The position numbers and the translations under genes are program-made. A stretch of DNA of 64,000 nt from an uncultured Bacteroidales bacterium (GTDB lineage Bacteria; Bacteroidota; Bacteroidia; Bacteroidales; FEN-979): positions 104,340 through 168,339 of the forward strand of contig CAJBYO010000079.1 of assembly GCA_903959905.1 (NCBI GenBank). Direction: 5' to 3'. Positions 9,714 through 18,670 of the stretch are shown here, one piece after another. The notes beneath the pieces are model-generated. The model did not search any database. It was not told where the DNA came from and saw only the letters and a list, made by a program, of their open reading frames with translations. Position 1 is the stretch's first letter; each line of letters starts with the position of its first letter.

Positions 9714-9747
9714 TATTCAAATATATTATTGGTTACCTTGCTTTCAA

Positions 9748-10602
9748 TTATCTTCTTGGACCTCCGCTTGGTCCTCCGCGTGGTTTACCACCATCCCTTG
9801 AAGGGCCACGGTCGCCGCGACGATCATTACTACGGTCGCCGCCACGGTCGCCGCCACGGTCTCCGCCACGGTCACCACGAGGTCCGCGATCACGATCACG
9901 CTCGCCCGGACGATCTCCGCCACGATGCTGGGCAGGCTTTACCTTGGTTGCAGATGCATCAGGCACCAGGTCGGGACGACCATAGATGTCACCTTTGCAT
10001 ATCCATACTTTAATCCCGATGATGCCGTAAGTGGTATGCGCCTCAGCCGTTGCATAGTCAATGTCAGCACGGAAAGTATGTAATGGAATACGTCCTTCCT
10101 TATACTGCTCGCGACGGGCCATTTCAGCACCGCCAACACGTCCTGAGATCATGATCTTGATACCTTCTGCCCCGATACGCATTGCTGATGCAATAGAGGT
10201 CTTGATGGCACGACGGTATGAAATACGTCCTTCAATCTGGCTGGCAACCGTGTTGCCAACAATAACGGCGTCAATTTCCGGACGCTTGATTTCAGAGATA
10301 TTGATCTGGATCTCCTTCTTGGTGATCTTTTTCAACTCCTCTTTCAACTTGTCAACTTCCTGTCCGCCTTTCCCGATGATGATACCCGGTCGTGCGGTGT
10401 GAATGGTAACAGTTACCAGCTTCAAGGTACGTTCAATAACGATCTTTGCAATACCAGCCTTTGACAGACGGGCGTTCAAATATTTACGAATTTTATCGTC
10501 CTCAACCAGCTTGGGCTCAAAATTCTTCCCGCCGAACCAGTTTGAATCCCAGCCGCGGATGATGCCTAACCTGTTAGCAATCGGATTGGTCTTTTGTCCC
10601 AT
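9748..10602 (-). CDS. rpsC: 30S ribosomal protein S3 with Arg/Gly/Asp-rich C-terminal tail
   Basis: The first ~225 residues are a normal S3: start [20 protein letters not shown] domain with [10 protein letters not shown], and the C-terminal domain [15 protein letters not shown]3 lines the mRNA entry channel and has helicase activity with S4/S5. Residues about 227-284 form a low-complexity tail of RGD, GGDR and GPR units. Family members are usually about 210-245 aa, so the 284-aa length is long. The tail is encoded partly by a 12-bp tandem repeat (acggtc motifs at 9832, 9844, 9856 and 9868). The reading frame is clean through it, so it is probably translated. Confidence 0.96.
   Translation of the reverse strand: MGQKTNPIANRLGIIRGWDSNWFGGKNFEPKLVEDDKIRKYLNARLSKAGIAKIVIERTLKLVTVTIHTARPGIIIGKGGQEVDKLKEELKKITKKEIQINISEIKRPEIDAVIVGNTVASQIEGRISYRRAIKTSIASAMRIGAEGIKIMISGRVGGAEMARREQYKEGRIPLHTFRADIDYATAEAHTTYGIIGIKVWICKGDIYGRPDLVPDASATKVKPAQHRGGDRPGERDRDRGPRGDRGGDRGGDRGGDRSNDRRGDRGPSRDGGKPRGGPSGGPRR
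9826..9879. repeat. 12-bp tandem repeat inside rpsC tail
   Basis: The unit gccacggtcgcc and close variants recur with exact 12-bp period (ACGGTC at 9832, 9844, 9856, 9868, and an outlying one at 9808). A 12-bp unit keeps frame and encodes the tetrapeptide GGDR, so length changes by slippage would only lengthen or shorten the tail. Confidence 0.8.
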
Positions 10603-10638
10603 TAAAACTTGCTTTTAATTATTGCTTATTAATTTTTA

Positions 10639-11085
10639 TTAACTCTTACTTTCCTCAACTTCGTTGCTCTCTTCTTCAGTAACAGCCGGCTTGTTCAGGC
10701 TGTCAAGGAGAATTGTAACGTGGTTTGAACGTTTGCGGATCCTGTGGGCACGGCCCTGGGGTGCTGTGAGCAACCTTTTAAGCTGTCGGCCACTGTCAAC
10801 AAACACTTCTTTCACAACGAGATCACTGTCTTCAATGCGAAGTCCTTCATTTTTGGTCTGCCAGTTTGCAATGGCTGACAAAAGAAGCTTACGCAAACGT
10901 TCAGAAGGCTGCTTCGCATTGTTCTTCAGAATGTGAAGAGCAAGCTCAACGCGTTTTCCCCTGATCAAGTCAGCAATCAAACGCATTTTACGCGGTGATG
11001 TCGGGCAATTATTCAGTTTGGCAAAAGCCACATTCTTTTTGGCCTCCTTGCGGTTCTCGGCTCTGGCGCGGGTTCTAACTCCCAT
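10639..11085 (-). CDS. rplV: 50S ribosomal protein L22
   Basis: The 148-aa protein has the L22 fold with signature RQLKRLLTAPQGRAHRIRKRS, corresponding to the beta-hairpin that lines the exit tunnel and macrolide site. It ends in an acidic extension (VTEEESNEVEESKS) beyond the usual ~110-aa core; N-terminal extra residues are basic. The core is intact. It lies 36 nt upstream of rpsC. Confidence 0.97.
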   Translation of the reverse strand: MGVRTRARAENRKEAKKNVAFAKLNNCPTSPRKMRLIADLIRGKRVELALHILKNNAKQPSERLRKLLLSAIANWQTKNEGLRIEDSDLVVKEVFVDSGRQLKRLLTAPQGRAHRIRKRSNHVTILLDSLNKPAVTEEESNEVEESKS

Positions 11086-11105
11086 AATTTATCTTAATTA
11101 AGAGG

Positions 11106-11384
11106 TTATTTCTTTCCTTTATCTTTATTACCTGCATGTCCGCGGAAAATCCGGGTCGGTGCAAATTCTCCCAATTTATGTCCAACCATGTTCTCGGTTA
11201 CGTAAACCGGGATGAACTTGTTGCCATTATGTACGGCAATGGTTTGGCCAACAAAATCCGGAGAGATCATGGAACCACGCGACCAGGTCTTGATGACAGT
11301 CTTTTTCTTGGATTCCAGAAGTTCCGTTACTTTTTTCTCCAGCTTGTAGTGGATATACGGACCTTTTTTAAGCGATCGGCTCAT
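11106..11384 (-). CDS. rpsS: 30S ribosomal protein S19
   Basis: The 92-aa protein opens [19 protein letters not shown] and has the signature [21 protein letters not shown]19 sits in the 30S head with S13 and contacts the 50S subunit through bridge B1a. Standard length and order. Confidence 0.97.
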   Translation of the reverse strand: MSRSLKKGPYIHYKLEKKVTELLESKKKTVIKTWSRGSMISPDFVGQTIAVHNGNKFIPVYVTENMVGHKLGEFAPTRIFRGHAGNKDKGKK

Positions 11385-11402
11385 AGTTTGATATATTATC
11401 TA

Positions 11403-12227
11403 TTACTTCTTCCTGCGTTCAATGATGTACTTATTTGACTGCTTTTTGCGGGCACGTGTCTTGTATCCCTTTGACGGGGTACCTTTACGTGAACGTGGAT
11501 GTCCTCCTGATGCACGTCCTTCACCTCCACCCATGGGGTGATCGACAGGGTTCATGGCAACACCACGGGTTCTTGGACGGCGTCCGAGCCAGCGGGTGCG
11601 ACCTGCCTTTCCATAAGATTCCAGGTTATGGTCAATGTTTGAAACCATTCCAATAGTAGCCTTACAGGTTTGCAGAATCATGCGGGTTTCACCGGATGGC
11701 ATCTTCAGGATGGCAAATTTACCATCGCGTGACATCAGCTGTGCATGTGCACCGGCACTGCGAACCATCTTTGCTCCCTGTCCCGGACGCAATTCAACAT
11801 TGTGAATTACTGTTCCAAAAGGAATCTCACTCAGGTATAGTGCGTTTCCGATTTCCGGAGCCACACCTTTTCCTGCAAGGATAGTCTGTCCTACTTTCAG
11901 TCCGTGAGGAGCAACAATGTACCTTTTCTCACCATCCTTGTAAACAACAAGCGCGATACGCGAAGTACGGTTAGGATCGTACTCAATGGTTTGAACTGTA
12001 GCAGGAATATTTTCCTTGTCCCGCTTGAAGTCTATAATTCTGTACATCTGCTTATGACCACCACCAAGGTAACGCATGGTCATTCTTCCCTCGTTGTTTC
12101 TGCCTCCGGATCTTTTTGACGGAGCCAACAGGCTCTTCTCGGGTACGTCTGCAGTTATTTCATCATAAGTGCTGATTACTTTAAACCGCTGACCGGGTGT
12201 TGTCGGTTTATATTTCTTAAGCGCCAT
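11403..12227 (-). CDS. rplB: 50S ribosomal protein L2
   Basis: The 274-aa protein is one of the core peptidyl-transferase-centre proteins. Family motifs are [20 protein letters not shown] near the start and [20 protein letters not shown] near the end, the latter holding the conserved His needed for activity in E. coli. It starts 4 nt after rplW. Confidence 0.98.
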   Translation of the reverse strand: MALKKYKPTTPGQRFKVISTYDEITADVPEKSLLAPSKRSGGRNNEGRMTMRYLGGGHKQMYRIIDFKRDKENIPATVQTIEYDPNRTSRIALVVYKDGEKRYIVAPHGLKVGQTILAGKGVAPEIGNALYLSEIPFGTVIHNVELRPGQGAKMVRSAGAHAQLMSRDGKFAILKMPSGETRMILQTCKATIGMVSNIDHNLESYGKAGRTRWLGRRPRTRGVAMNPVDHPMGGGEGRASGGHPRSRKGTPSKGYKTRARKKQSNKYIIERRKK

Positions 12228-12231
12228 TTAT

Positions 12232-12522
12232 TTAAATATTGCTGTAAAAATCAATAGTTTCTCCTTTAGCCAAAGTTATGATGGCTTTCTTATACGTGCT
12301 TGTTCTTCCCGAAATCACGCCACTCTTAGTAAAGCGGGATTTGTTTTTACCTGAGAACACCATGGTGTTTACCGAAGTTACATCCACTCCATACAGGTCC
12401 TTGATGGCCTGGGTAATCTGAAGTTTGTTAGCCCTCCGGTCAACCATGAAACCATAACGGTTGAGCTTCTCGCCCAGCTGCGTCATCTTCTCGGTTATGA
12501 TCGGTTTAATAATAACTGTCAT
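12232..12522 (-). CDS. rplW: 50S ribosomal protein L23
   Basis: The 96-aa protein opens MTVIIKPIITEKMTQLGEKL and shows the RRANKLQITQAIKDLYGVDV signature. L23 lies at the tunnel exit and binds trigger factor and SRP. Confidence 0.97.
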   Translation of the reverse strand: MTVIIKPIITEKMTQLGEKLNRYGFMVDRRANKLQITQAIKDLYGVDVTSVNTMVFSGKNKSRFTKSGVISGRTSTYKKAIITLAKGETIDFYSNI

Positions 12523-12543
12523 TGTCGTATCGAATTAATCGGT

Positions 12544-13173
12544 TTAATTCTGATGGATTTTTTCAATTTCCCTGATGGAGCCAGCAGTAATTAAAAGCTG
12601 CGTTGCATCAAGTATTTCATAGGTATTGAGATCGGCTGCGTTTACAACCTTCACCCTTTTCAGATTGCGTGAGGACAATAAAACGTTCTCTTCAGTTTTT
12701 GCAATCACGAGGAGGGTCTTTTTACCTGTCAGCTGGAAGTTCTTCAGAAGCTCCGTGAAGTTCTTTGTCTTTGGCGTATCAAAGTTGAAATCTTCCAGGA
12801 TGGTAAGATGATTGTCTTTCACCTTATAGCTCAGTGCTGATCTGCGGGCGAGTTTTTTCAGCTTCTTGTTAAGTTTGAAACTGTAATCCCTGGGATGTGG
12901 CCCGAAGATACGTGCACCACCGCGGAAAAGAGGGCTCTTGATACTACCCTTACGTGAACCGCCAGTACCTTTTTGTTTGTGAAGTTTCCTCGTACTGCCG
13001 GATATCGTGGATTTCTCCAGTGTATCATGGGTTCCCTGGCGTTGATTTGCCATGTACTGCTTTACATCAAGGTAGATGGCGTGGTCGTTGGGTTCAATCC
13101 CGAAGATTGAATCATCCAATATAACCTTTGCGGCTGTTTCTGCGCCTTTGATATTATATACTGTTACTTCCAT
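12544..13173 (-). CDS. rplD: 50S ribosomal protein L4
   Basis: The 209-aa protein has the extended loop [16 protein letters not shown] that reaches the exit tunnel, and the globular helical domain ([11 protein letters not shown]). In E. coli L4 also represses the S10 operon. Its start lies inside rplC (10-bp overlap), so translation of the two is likely coupled. Confidence 0.97.
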   Translation of the reverse strand: MEVTVYNIKGAETAAKVILDDSIFGIEPNDHAIYLDVKQYMANQRQGTHDTLEKSTISGSTRKLHKQKGTGGSRKGSIKSPLFRGGARIFGPHPRDYSFKLNKKLKKLARRSALSYKVKDNHLTILEDFNFDTPKTKNFTELLKNFQLTGKKTLLVIAKTEENVLLSSRNLKRVKVVNAADLNTYEILDATQLLITAGSIREIEKIHQN

Positions 13174-13793
13174 CGCTCAATCTTTACATATGAACCATTG
13201 TGTCCCGGTACTGCACCTTTTACCAAGATGAGATTTTTGTCGGGCATAATTTTTAACACCTGCAGGTTGATGACTTTTACCTTATCTCCACCCATGCGGC
13301 CTGCCATGCGAATTCCTTTCATAACACGTGATGGCCAGGAAGAAGCACCAACTGAACCGGGTGCCCTGAGCCTGTTGTGCTGTCCGTGGGTTGCTTCCCC
13401 GACACCGGCAAAATGGTGGCGTTTCACAACACCCTGAAAGCCTTTTCCCTTGGAGATACCGACCACGTCAATAAACTCACCTTCGTTAAAGATATCAACC
13501 AGAAGAACATCACCAAACTGTTTCTGGTGACCCGGCTCAAAGCGGGTAAACTCAGCAACGACCTTCTTAGGAGTTATGCCTGCCTTTGCAAAATGGCCAA
13601 GCTCTGCCTTTGTGGTATGCTTTTCTTTCTTTTCATCGAAAGCAAGCTGGATGGCTTCGTATCCGTCTTTTTCCATTAACCGGACCTGTGTTACAACACA
13701 AGGGCCAGCTTCTATCACGGTGCAGGGGAGGTTCTTCCCGTTGGCATCGTAGATACTGGTCATTCCGATTTTTTTTCCAATTAATCCAGACAT
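13164..13793 (-). CDS. rplC: 50S ribosomal protein L3
   Basis: The 209-aa protein opens [20 protein letters not shown] and carries the L3 signature [20 protein letters not shown], including the Gln that is methylated in some bacteria. L3 is an early-assembly 50S protein reaching to the peptidyl-transferase centre. It overlaps rplD by 10 bp. Confidence 0.97.
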   Translation of the reverse strand: MSGLIGKKIGMTSIYDANGKNLPCTVIEAGPCVVTQVRLMEKDGYEAIQLAFDEKKEKHTTKAELGHFAKAGITPKKVVAEFTRFEPGHQKQFGDVLLVDIFNEGEFIDVVGISKGKGFQGVVKRHHFAGVGEATHGQHNRLRAPGSVGASSWPSRVMKGIRMAGRMGGDKVKVINLQVLKIMPDKNLILVKGAVPGHNGSYVKIERWK

Positions 13794-13835
13794 TTCGTAC
13801 GTTTCTTGCGTTTTTACTTTACTTGCTAATTACGA

Positions 13836-14141
13836 TCAAACTTTGATTTCAACTTCAACTCCGCTAGGAAGTTCAAGTTTCATCAATGCATCAATGGTTT
13901 TCGACGTGGTACTGTAGATATCGAGCAACCGCTTGTAGGTGCACAGTTGAAACTGTTCCCGTGACTTTTTGTTCACGAAGGTTGAACGGAGTACCGTGAA
14001 GATCTTTTTATCCGTTGGCAAAGGAATGGGACCGCTGACAACAGCACCCGTAGCCTTTACGGTTTTTACGATCTTTTCGGCTGACTTGTCAACCAGGTTG
14101 TAATCGTAAGACTTCAGTTTAATTCTAATTCTCTGGCTCAT
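13836..14141 (-). CDS. rpsJ: 30S ribosomal protein S10
   Basis: The 101-aa protein opens [21 protein letters not shown] and contains the S10 signature [22 protein letters not shown]10 is in the 30S head and also serves as NusE in antitermination. It lies only 8 nt after fusA, so the str and S10 sets are fused into one transcription unit. Confidence 0.97.
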   Translation of the reverse strand: MSQRIRIKLKSYDYNLVDKSAEKIVKTVKATGAVVSGPIPLPTDKKIFTVLRSTFVNKKSREQFQLCTYKRLLDIYSTTSKTIDALMKLELPSGVEVEIKV

Positions 14142-14149
14142 ATAAAAAA

Positions 14150-16255
14150 TTAATATGCGGGAACATATCCCCGGATTTTATATAATACTTCATCCTGAAT
14201 CTCCTTCGGAGTAATATCATATTTTAAAAACTCCAGCATCTCAGTAGCTCTGCCGGATGATAAACTGCGTAATGTCGTAACATAACCAAACATTTCTGAC
14301 AATGGCACCCTGCCACGGATAACCTGGTTGCCAATCCTCGATTCAACCTCTTCAACCTGGCCACGGCGTTTGGTAATATCGCCAGTTACCTCGCCCATGT
14401 ATTCACTTGGGGTGATAACTTCAAATTTCATGATTGGCTCCATGATGACCACCCTGGCTTTTCTGCTGGCTTCCTTAAAAGCAATGCCGGCAGCCACCTG
14501 GAAGGAGAGTGCATCAGAGTCAACACTGTGGTAAGAGCCGTCAATAAGGCGGACCTTCACACTTTCCATCGGGAAACCGACAATTGGGCCATTCGTCATG
14601 GCGGCTTTTAAGCCCTTCTCAATAGCGGGGATAAATTCACGGGGAATGTTACCGCCTTTAATATCATTGATAAACTGCAAACCTTTAAAACCTGCATCAG
14701 CCGGACCCACTTCAATCACGAGGTCGGCAAAACGGCCTTTGCCGCCGGTTTGCTTTTTATAAACTTCATGATGCATTACAGTGTTAATAATAGCTTCTTT
14801 ATAAGCCACCTGGGGATTTCCGCGGTTAACATCAATGTTGAATTCGCGACGCATACGGTCGGCGATGATATCAAGGTGAAGTTCTCCCATTCCGCTGATA
14901 AGAGTCTGACCTGTTTCGTCATCCACCCTGACCTGGAATGTAGGATCTTCTTCTGCAAGCTTATGTAAGGCAACGGCCAGCTTCTCAACATCGTCCTGTG
15001 TTTTGGGTTCAACGGCCATGTTGATAACAGGCTCAGGGAAAACCATCGTTTCAAGGACAAGCGGATGTTTAACATCGCAAAGAGTATCGCCGGTGCGGAT
15101 GTCTTTAAATCCGACAGCAGCAGCGATCTCACCGGCTTCAATATGTTTGAGCGGATTCTGCTTGTTCGCATGCATCTGCATGATCCGGAGCAACCGTTCT
15201 TTTTTATCGGTACGGGTATTCAGCACCTGTTCACCTGCCTCCAGTTTCCCTGAGTAGACGCGGAAAAATGCAATACGTCCGACAAACGGATCTGTTGCAA
15301 TTTTGAAGGCGTAAGCAGTAAACGGTTCAGCGGGATCAGGATGACGTGCTTCTTCTTTTTCAGTAACCGGGTTCATGCCGATAACAGCAGGCATGTCATA
15401 GGGTGAAGGAAGGAATTTAACAACTGAATCAATCAGTAACTGAACACCTTTATTTTTAAACGAAGCGCCACAGATAACAGGGGTTATTTTCCCTGAAATC
15501 GTGGCTTTGCGCAATTCTGCAATAATGTCTTCCTCTGTTATTGAATTGGCATCTTCCATGAACTTGTGAAGCAGTTCTTCACTCTCTTCGGCGACACCTT
15601 CAACCAGCTTCATCCTGGCTTCATGAACGAGTTCTTTCATCTCACCCGGCATCGGAATCTCGAAATATTCCCGTCCGAAGGATGCGTCATCCCATCCGTA
15701 AGCCTTATTCGTAATAAGGTCAACCACACCGGCAAAATCTTCTTCAGCACCGATAGGTAACTGGATGATCACCGGGTTGGCTCCCAGTTTCTCGCGGATC
15801 TGATCAACAACATGTGAAAAATCAGCACCGGTGCGATCCATTTTATTGATATAACAGATGCGTGGTACGTGGTATTTGTTTGCCTGTCTCCAGACAGTCT
15901 CTGACTGAGGCTCTACACCACCAACAGCACAGAAAATAGCAACTGCCCCGTCGAGTACACGAAGAGACCTTTCAACCTCAACGGTAAAATCAACGTGGCC
16001 GGGTGTATCAATAAGGTTGATACGGTAATTTTCATCCCTGAAGTTCCAGTAAACAGTGGTGGCGGCTGAGGTGATGGTAATGCCCCTCTCCTGTTCCTGA
16101 ATCATCCAGTCCATGGTTGCCGTGCCGTCGTGCACTTCACCAAGTTTGTAACTGCTGCCGGTATAATACAAGATCCGCTCAGTCGTCGTGGTTTTACCCG
16201 CGTCGATGTGCGCCATGATGCCAATGTTTCTTGTATTTTCTAATTTACCGGTCAT
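14150..16255 (-). CDS. fusA: Elongation factor G
   Basis: The 701-aa GTPase drives tRNA-mRNA translocation. G motifs are visible: [15 protein letters not shown] (G1), [11 protein letters not shown] (G2), DTPGHVDF (G3) and NKMDRTGAD (G4), followed by domains II-V ending in [15 protein letters not shown]. Full length and no disruption. It sits in the str operon after rpsG; the 65-nt gap carries two hairpins (16270-16311). tuf does not follow it here, since rpsJ comes next. Confidence 0.98.
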   Translation of the reverse strand: MTGKLENTRNIGIMAHIDAGKTTTTERILYYTGSSYKLGEVHDGTATMDWMIQEQERGITITSAATTVYWNFRDENYRINLIDTPGHVDFTVEVERSLRVLDGAVAIFCAVGGVEPQSETVWRQANKYHVPRICYINKMDRTGADFSHVVDQIREKLGANPVIIQLPIGAEEDFAGVVDLITNKAYGWDDASFGREYFEIPMPGEMKELVHEARMKLVEGVAEESEELLHKFMEDANSITEEDIIAELRKATISGKITPVICGASFKNKGVQLLIDSVVKFLPSPYDMPAVIGMNPVTEKEEARHPDPAEPFTAYAFKIATDPFVGRIAFFRVYSGKLEAGEQVLNTRTDKKERLLRIMQMHANKQNPLKHIEAGEIAAAVGFKDIRTGDTLCDVKHPLVLETMVFPEPVINMAVEPKTQDDVEKLAVALHKLAEEDPTFQVRVDDETGQTLISGMGELHLDIIADRMRREFNIDVNRGNPQVAYKEAIINTVMHHEVYKKQTGGKGRFADLVIEVGPADAGFKGLQFINDIKGGNIPREFIPAIEKGLKAAMTNGPIVGFPMESVKVRLIDGSYHSVDSDALSFQVAAGIAFKEASRKARVVIMEPIMKFEVITPSEYMGEVTGDITKRRGQVEEVESRIGNQVIRGRVPLSEMFGYVTTLRSLSSGRATEMLEFLKYDITPKEIQDEVLYKIRGYVPAY

Positions 16256-16269
16256 TGTTTTTTATAGGT

Positions 16270-16311
16270 GCGCAGCAAGCTGCGCTGGTGAGACGCACAT
16301 CTGTGCGTCTT
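16270..16311. repeat. Hairpin plus intergenic palindrome, copy 4 (rpsG-fusA gap)
   Basis: A perfect hairpin GCGCAGC-AA-GCTGCGC (16270-16285) is followed by GAGACGCACATCTGTGCGTCTT (16290-16311), a member of the 22-bp palindrome family. Together they fill most of the 65-nt gap. Confidence 0.85.
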
Positions 16312-16320
16312 TACAATATA

Positions 16321-16788
16321 CTAGAAGCGGAAGTGAGAGAAAGCCTTGTTGGCTTCTGCCATCCTGTGAGTATCTTCTTTACGTTTGTATGCAGCGCCTT
16401 CTTCTTTGTAGGCAGCCATTATTTCTGAGGCAAGTTTCTGACCGAAGCTTTTCTCATGGCGTCTGCGGGCATAATTCACGAGTGATTTCATGCCGATGGA
16501 ACTCTTCCTGCCAGGCCTGATTTCAGAAGGAATCTGGAAAGTGGCACCGCCGATACGACGGCTCCTGACCTCAACGGATGGCGTAACATTTGCAAGCGCT
16601 TTTTTAAAGACTTCCAGACCATCTTCTTTTGTCTTTTCAGACACAGTGTCAATGGCTTCATAAAAGACTTCGTAAGCAATGTTTTTCTTTCCAGCCATCA
16701 TGACATTGTTCACAAATTTTGTGACAAGGGTGTCATTGAACCTTGGATCGGGAAGGATGGGCCTTTTTTTTGGTTTTGACTTTCTCAT
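16321..16788 (-). CDS. rpsG: 30S ribosomal protein S7
   Basis: The 155-aa protein initiates assembly of the 30S head. The start is set at the ATG complementary to 16786-16788 ([15 protein letters not shown]), matching the family N-terminus; an in-frame upstream ATG at 16812 would add eight atypical residues and overlap a repeat copy (16804-16825). The signatures [16 protein letters not shown] and [16 protein letters not shown] are present. S7 represses the str operon in E. coli. Confidence 0.96.
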   Translation of the reverse strand: MRKSKPKKRPILPDPRFNDTLVTKFVNNVMMAGKKNIAYEVFYEAIDTVSEKTKEDGLEVFKKALANVTPSVEVRSRRIGGATFQIPSEIRPGRKSSIGMKSLVNYARRRHEKSFGQKLASEIMAAYKEEGAAYKRKEDTHRMAEANKAFSHFRF

Positions 16789-16803
16789 GGTCTTCTTATT
16801 GTT

Positions 16804-16869
16804 GAGACGCACTTAGGTGCGACTTTACTTTCTTTTTTATACTGGCTGAGACGCACTGCGGTGCGTCTC
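16804..16869. repeat. Two intergenic palindromes, copies 5 and 6 (rpsL-rpsG gap)
   Basis: GAGACGCACTTAGGTGCGACTT (16804-16825) and GAGACGCACTGCGGTGCGTCTC (16848-16869) lie 22 nt apart in the 87-nt gap. The second is almost identical to the perfect copy at 7116. Tandem placement resembles the pair at 8969-9014. Confidence 0.85.
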
Positions 16870-16875
16870 TATGAC

Positions 16876-17259
16876 TTAGGATTTCTTTTCTTTCGGGCGT
16901 TTTGCTCCGTACTTGCTTCTGCGTTGCTTGCGACCCTCAACACCTGAGGTATCAAGTGCACCACGTATAATATGGTAACGAACACCTGGGAGGTCTTTCA
17001 CACGACCGCCACGAATCATCACGATGGAGTGTTCCTGAAGGTTATGGCCTTCACCCGGAATGTAAGCATTTACTTCTTTCCCGTTGGTGAGGCGAACCCT
17101 GGCGACCTTGCGCATGGCCGAGTTTGGCTTTTTCGGGGTCGTGGTATAAACACGAACACAAACGCCACGGCGTTGCGGACAGGAATCCAAAGCAGGAGAC
17201 TTACTCTTATCTACTAATTTTTTTCTTCCTTTACGAACCAGTTGCGAAATCGTAGGCAT
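16876..17259 (-). CDS. rpsL: 30S ribosomal protein S12
   Basis: The 127-aa protein opens [20 protein letters not shown]. It contains [18 protein letters not shown] and [17 protein letters not shown], the two segments where streptomycin-resistance changes occur; the wild-type Lys residues are present. S12 sits at the decoding centre. It is the first gene of the superoperon and is preceded by the promoter and leader region at 17260-17606. Confidence 0.98.
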   Translation of the reverse strand: MPTISQLVRKGRKKLVDKSKSPALDSCPQRRGVCVRVYTTTPKKPNSAMRKVARVRLTNGKEVNAYIPGEGHNLQEHSIVMIRGGRVKDLPGVRYHIIRGALDTSGVEGRKQRRSKYGAKRPKEKKS

Positions 17260-17570
17260 ATCAATGGTTTTATAATACTTTTTATCAATTTTCCCTGAAA
17301 ACGGGAGTGCAAAAGTACAAATAATAATTACACTACCAACATTTCAAGATAAATCTTTTATGTCTGGGTGGGTTTACACCCCGACTGAAAAAGTCGGGAT
17401 TGATCCCTGAATATATGGGCCGGGAAAAATAAGGAAGGGTATGAGTTTCGCGAGACTTTCTACCGCAATCATCGGTTTGATTGCGATTGAAACCTATAGT
17501 TGTCTCACTTTATCAGGTTTCCTTGCCGTTTCCGGCTTGCTATTCAATCAAAAACGTAACATGGTTTTTG
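17260..17570 (-). other. Hairpin-rich leader upstream of rpsL (noncoding)
   Basis: No gene is credible between rpsL and the next stop codon (17633). On the minus strand the stretch between the distal promoter and rpsL contains hairpins: CGCAATCA-TCGGTT-TGATTGCG (17464-17485), CCCGACT-GAAAA-AGTCGGG (17380-17398), a short GGGA/TCCC stem just beside it and AAACCT/AGGTTT (17490-17520). None has the T-run of a standard terminator. A long structured leader would fit autoregulation of the ribosomal operon, but this is inference from position. Confidence 0.45.
17310..17339 (-). promoter_or_regulatory. Proximal promoter of the ribosomal superoperon
   Basis: On the minus strand the -7 element TACTTTTG (complement of 17310-17317) matches the Bacteroidota consensus TAnnTTTG. 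A TTGG (complement of 17336-17339) lies 18 nt upstream, close to the -33 TTTG position. Predicted transcript start is near 17303, giving a leader of about 45 nt to rpsL. Confidence 0.7.
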
Positions 17571-17576
17571 AGGGTG

Positions 17577-17606
17577 CAAAGGTACACCTTATTTTCAATC
17601 GTACAA
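17577..17606 (-). promoter_or_regulatory. Distal promoter of the ribosomal superoperon
   Basis: TACCTTTG (complement of 17577-17584) is a consensus -7 element, with TTG exactly 19 nt upstream (complement of 17604-17606). Transcription would start near 17570 and run about 310 nt before rpsL. Confidence 0.7.
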
Positions 17607-17632
17607 GAAAATCGTGAAAAAAAGTTAAAAAA

Positions 17633-18370
17633 TTATTTGTTCCTGATAATCACAGCAGTTCCGTTGATATCAGGGATGAGGGTCATCTGCTCAGGGATGG
17701 TTTTGATAAAGTCATCAACCGCCTTCAGCACTCCGGGCCATTTGTAATTATAATCATGGATCATGATCACTCCGCCAGGCGATAACAGCGGATAAAAACA
17801 CTCCAGGCCGGCCTTTGTCGGGTTATAAAGGTCCGCATCCATATTGACCAGTGCAATCGGGCCACCGGGATCTGTCATGGTTGCAGGGAAATAACCCTTA
17901 TGCAATATAATATTATCGTTCCCGTTAATTTTTTTCAGGACAACGGCTACATCGGTGTCTGCAAAATTATCTGCAGTATAGGTTGCTGCTTCGCCGGTCT
18001 CTTCAACAAGATCTTTATCCGTAAAACCGGTAAATGTATCAAACAGGTGAAAAGGTCTGGAAGGATCAAGGTGGTGCAGGATGCGGGCACTCTCCCCTTT
18101 ATATACCCCCAGTTCAACGAAAACACCCGGCACCTGTTCTCTTTTAAGCCTTTCAACCTGGATCCACCAGTTGTAAAAACGGACCTTGTCGGAATAATTC
18201 CTTTTTAACCCTTTCAGCAAAGGGGTGATCTGCCCGTTATGAACCGCATGCGTCCATTCAACCGGTTTCGTGTCTCTGCTGAAATATTCAATCCAGATAT
18301 ACCTTATAAATAAGATAACGAGGATCAGTATCAAAGTATAATTGGCAATCTGGAAAAGTGAAAGGTTCAT
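17633..18370 (-). CDS. TylF/MycF-family SAM-dependent methyltransferase, membrane-anchored
   Basis: The 245-aa protein starts with one hydrophobic segment (residues about 7-25, NYTLILILVILFIRYIW), then a class-I methyltransferase fold. VFVELGVYKGESARIL is the SAM-binding loop, FHLFDTFTGF follows, and NMDADLY plus GGVIMIHDYNY are the acidic metal-binding segments typical of macrocin-type sugar O-methyltransferases. A sugar or glycan substrate at the inner membrane is plausible but not shown. It stands alone between the ribosomal promoters and a minisatellite; no neighbour indicates its pathway. Confidence 0.8.
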   Translation of the reverse strand: MNLSLFQIANYTLILILVILFIRYIWIEYFSRDTKPVEWTHAVHNGQITPLLKGLKRNYSDKVRFYNWWIQVERLKREQVPGVFVELGVYKGESARILHHLDPSRPFHLFDTFTGFTDKDLVEETGEAATYTADNFADTDVAVVLKKINGNDNIILHKGYFPATMTDPGGPIALVNMDADLYNPTKAGLECFYPLLSPGGVIMIHDYNYKWPGVLKAVDDFIKTIPEQMTLIPDINGTAVIIRNK

Positions 18371-18437
18371 GTTGAAGATTCAGCAGGAGTGTAGAAAAAG
18401 CAAAATTATTAAATTTCTCCGATCTTATTCAATGGTT

Positions 18438-18536
18438 CTCCGGTGAACCTGCGGTGAATGTCCGGTGAACCTGCGGTGAATGTCCGGTGAACCTGCGGTG
18501 AAGCCTCGGTGAATGCCCGGTGAATGCCCGGTGAAA
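18438..18536. repeat. 11-bp tandem repeat, nine units
   Basis: CGGTGAA recurs at 18441, 18452, 18463, 18474, 18485, 18496, 18507, 18518 and 18529, an exact 11-bp period, with four variable bases between (mostly CCTG, TGTC or TGCC). Units alternate into a 22-bp higher-order repeat in the first half. Near one helical turn per unit, so the conserved heptamer lies on almost the same DNA face each time. Confidence 0.9.
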
Positions 18537-18646
18537 ACAGACAATATGAATATTGAATATTGATCAACGAATTTTGAAGTTTGAAGTCTGTGCTGCCAAA
18601 CATCAGGACCAGTTGTAAAAACACTTCAGGCAAAACAATTTTCAGC

Positions 18647-18654
18647 TAAATTTG
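18647..18654 (+). promoter_or_regulatory. Putative -7 element for the UvrD/PcrA gene
   Basis: TAAATTTG matches TAnnTTTG and lies 16 nt before the helicase ATG, which would give a very short leader. No convincing -33 TTTG is seen at the expected spacing. Confidence 0.5.
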
Positions 18655-18670
18655 CATCTCAATTTTACAC

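Larger units (their letters stand above)
18371..18670. other. Intergenic region with minisatellite and helicase promoter
   Basis: A 300-nt divergent gap between the TylF-type gene and the helicase gene. It holds an 11-bp tandem repeat (18438-18536) and a TAAATTTG promoter element (18647-18654). The rest is AT-rich and I see no further gene. Confidence 0.6.

Noticed and set aside
17380..17398. Rho-independent terminator in the rpsL leader
   Set aside because: A good 7-bp stem, but no T-run follows on either strand.
18438..18536. Possible CRISPR array
   Set aside because: Unit is only 11 bp with no spacers of 30-40 bp and no cas genes nearby.
18409..18633. 74-aa frame through the 11-bp repeat with period-11 residues
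   Set aside because: The periodicity simply reflects three passes of an 11-bp unit through the codon frame; no family features and no promoter.
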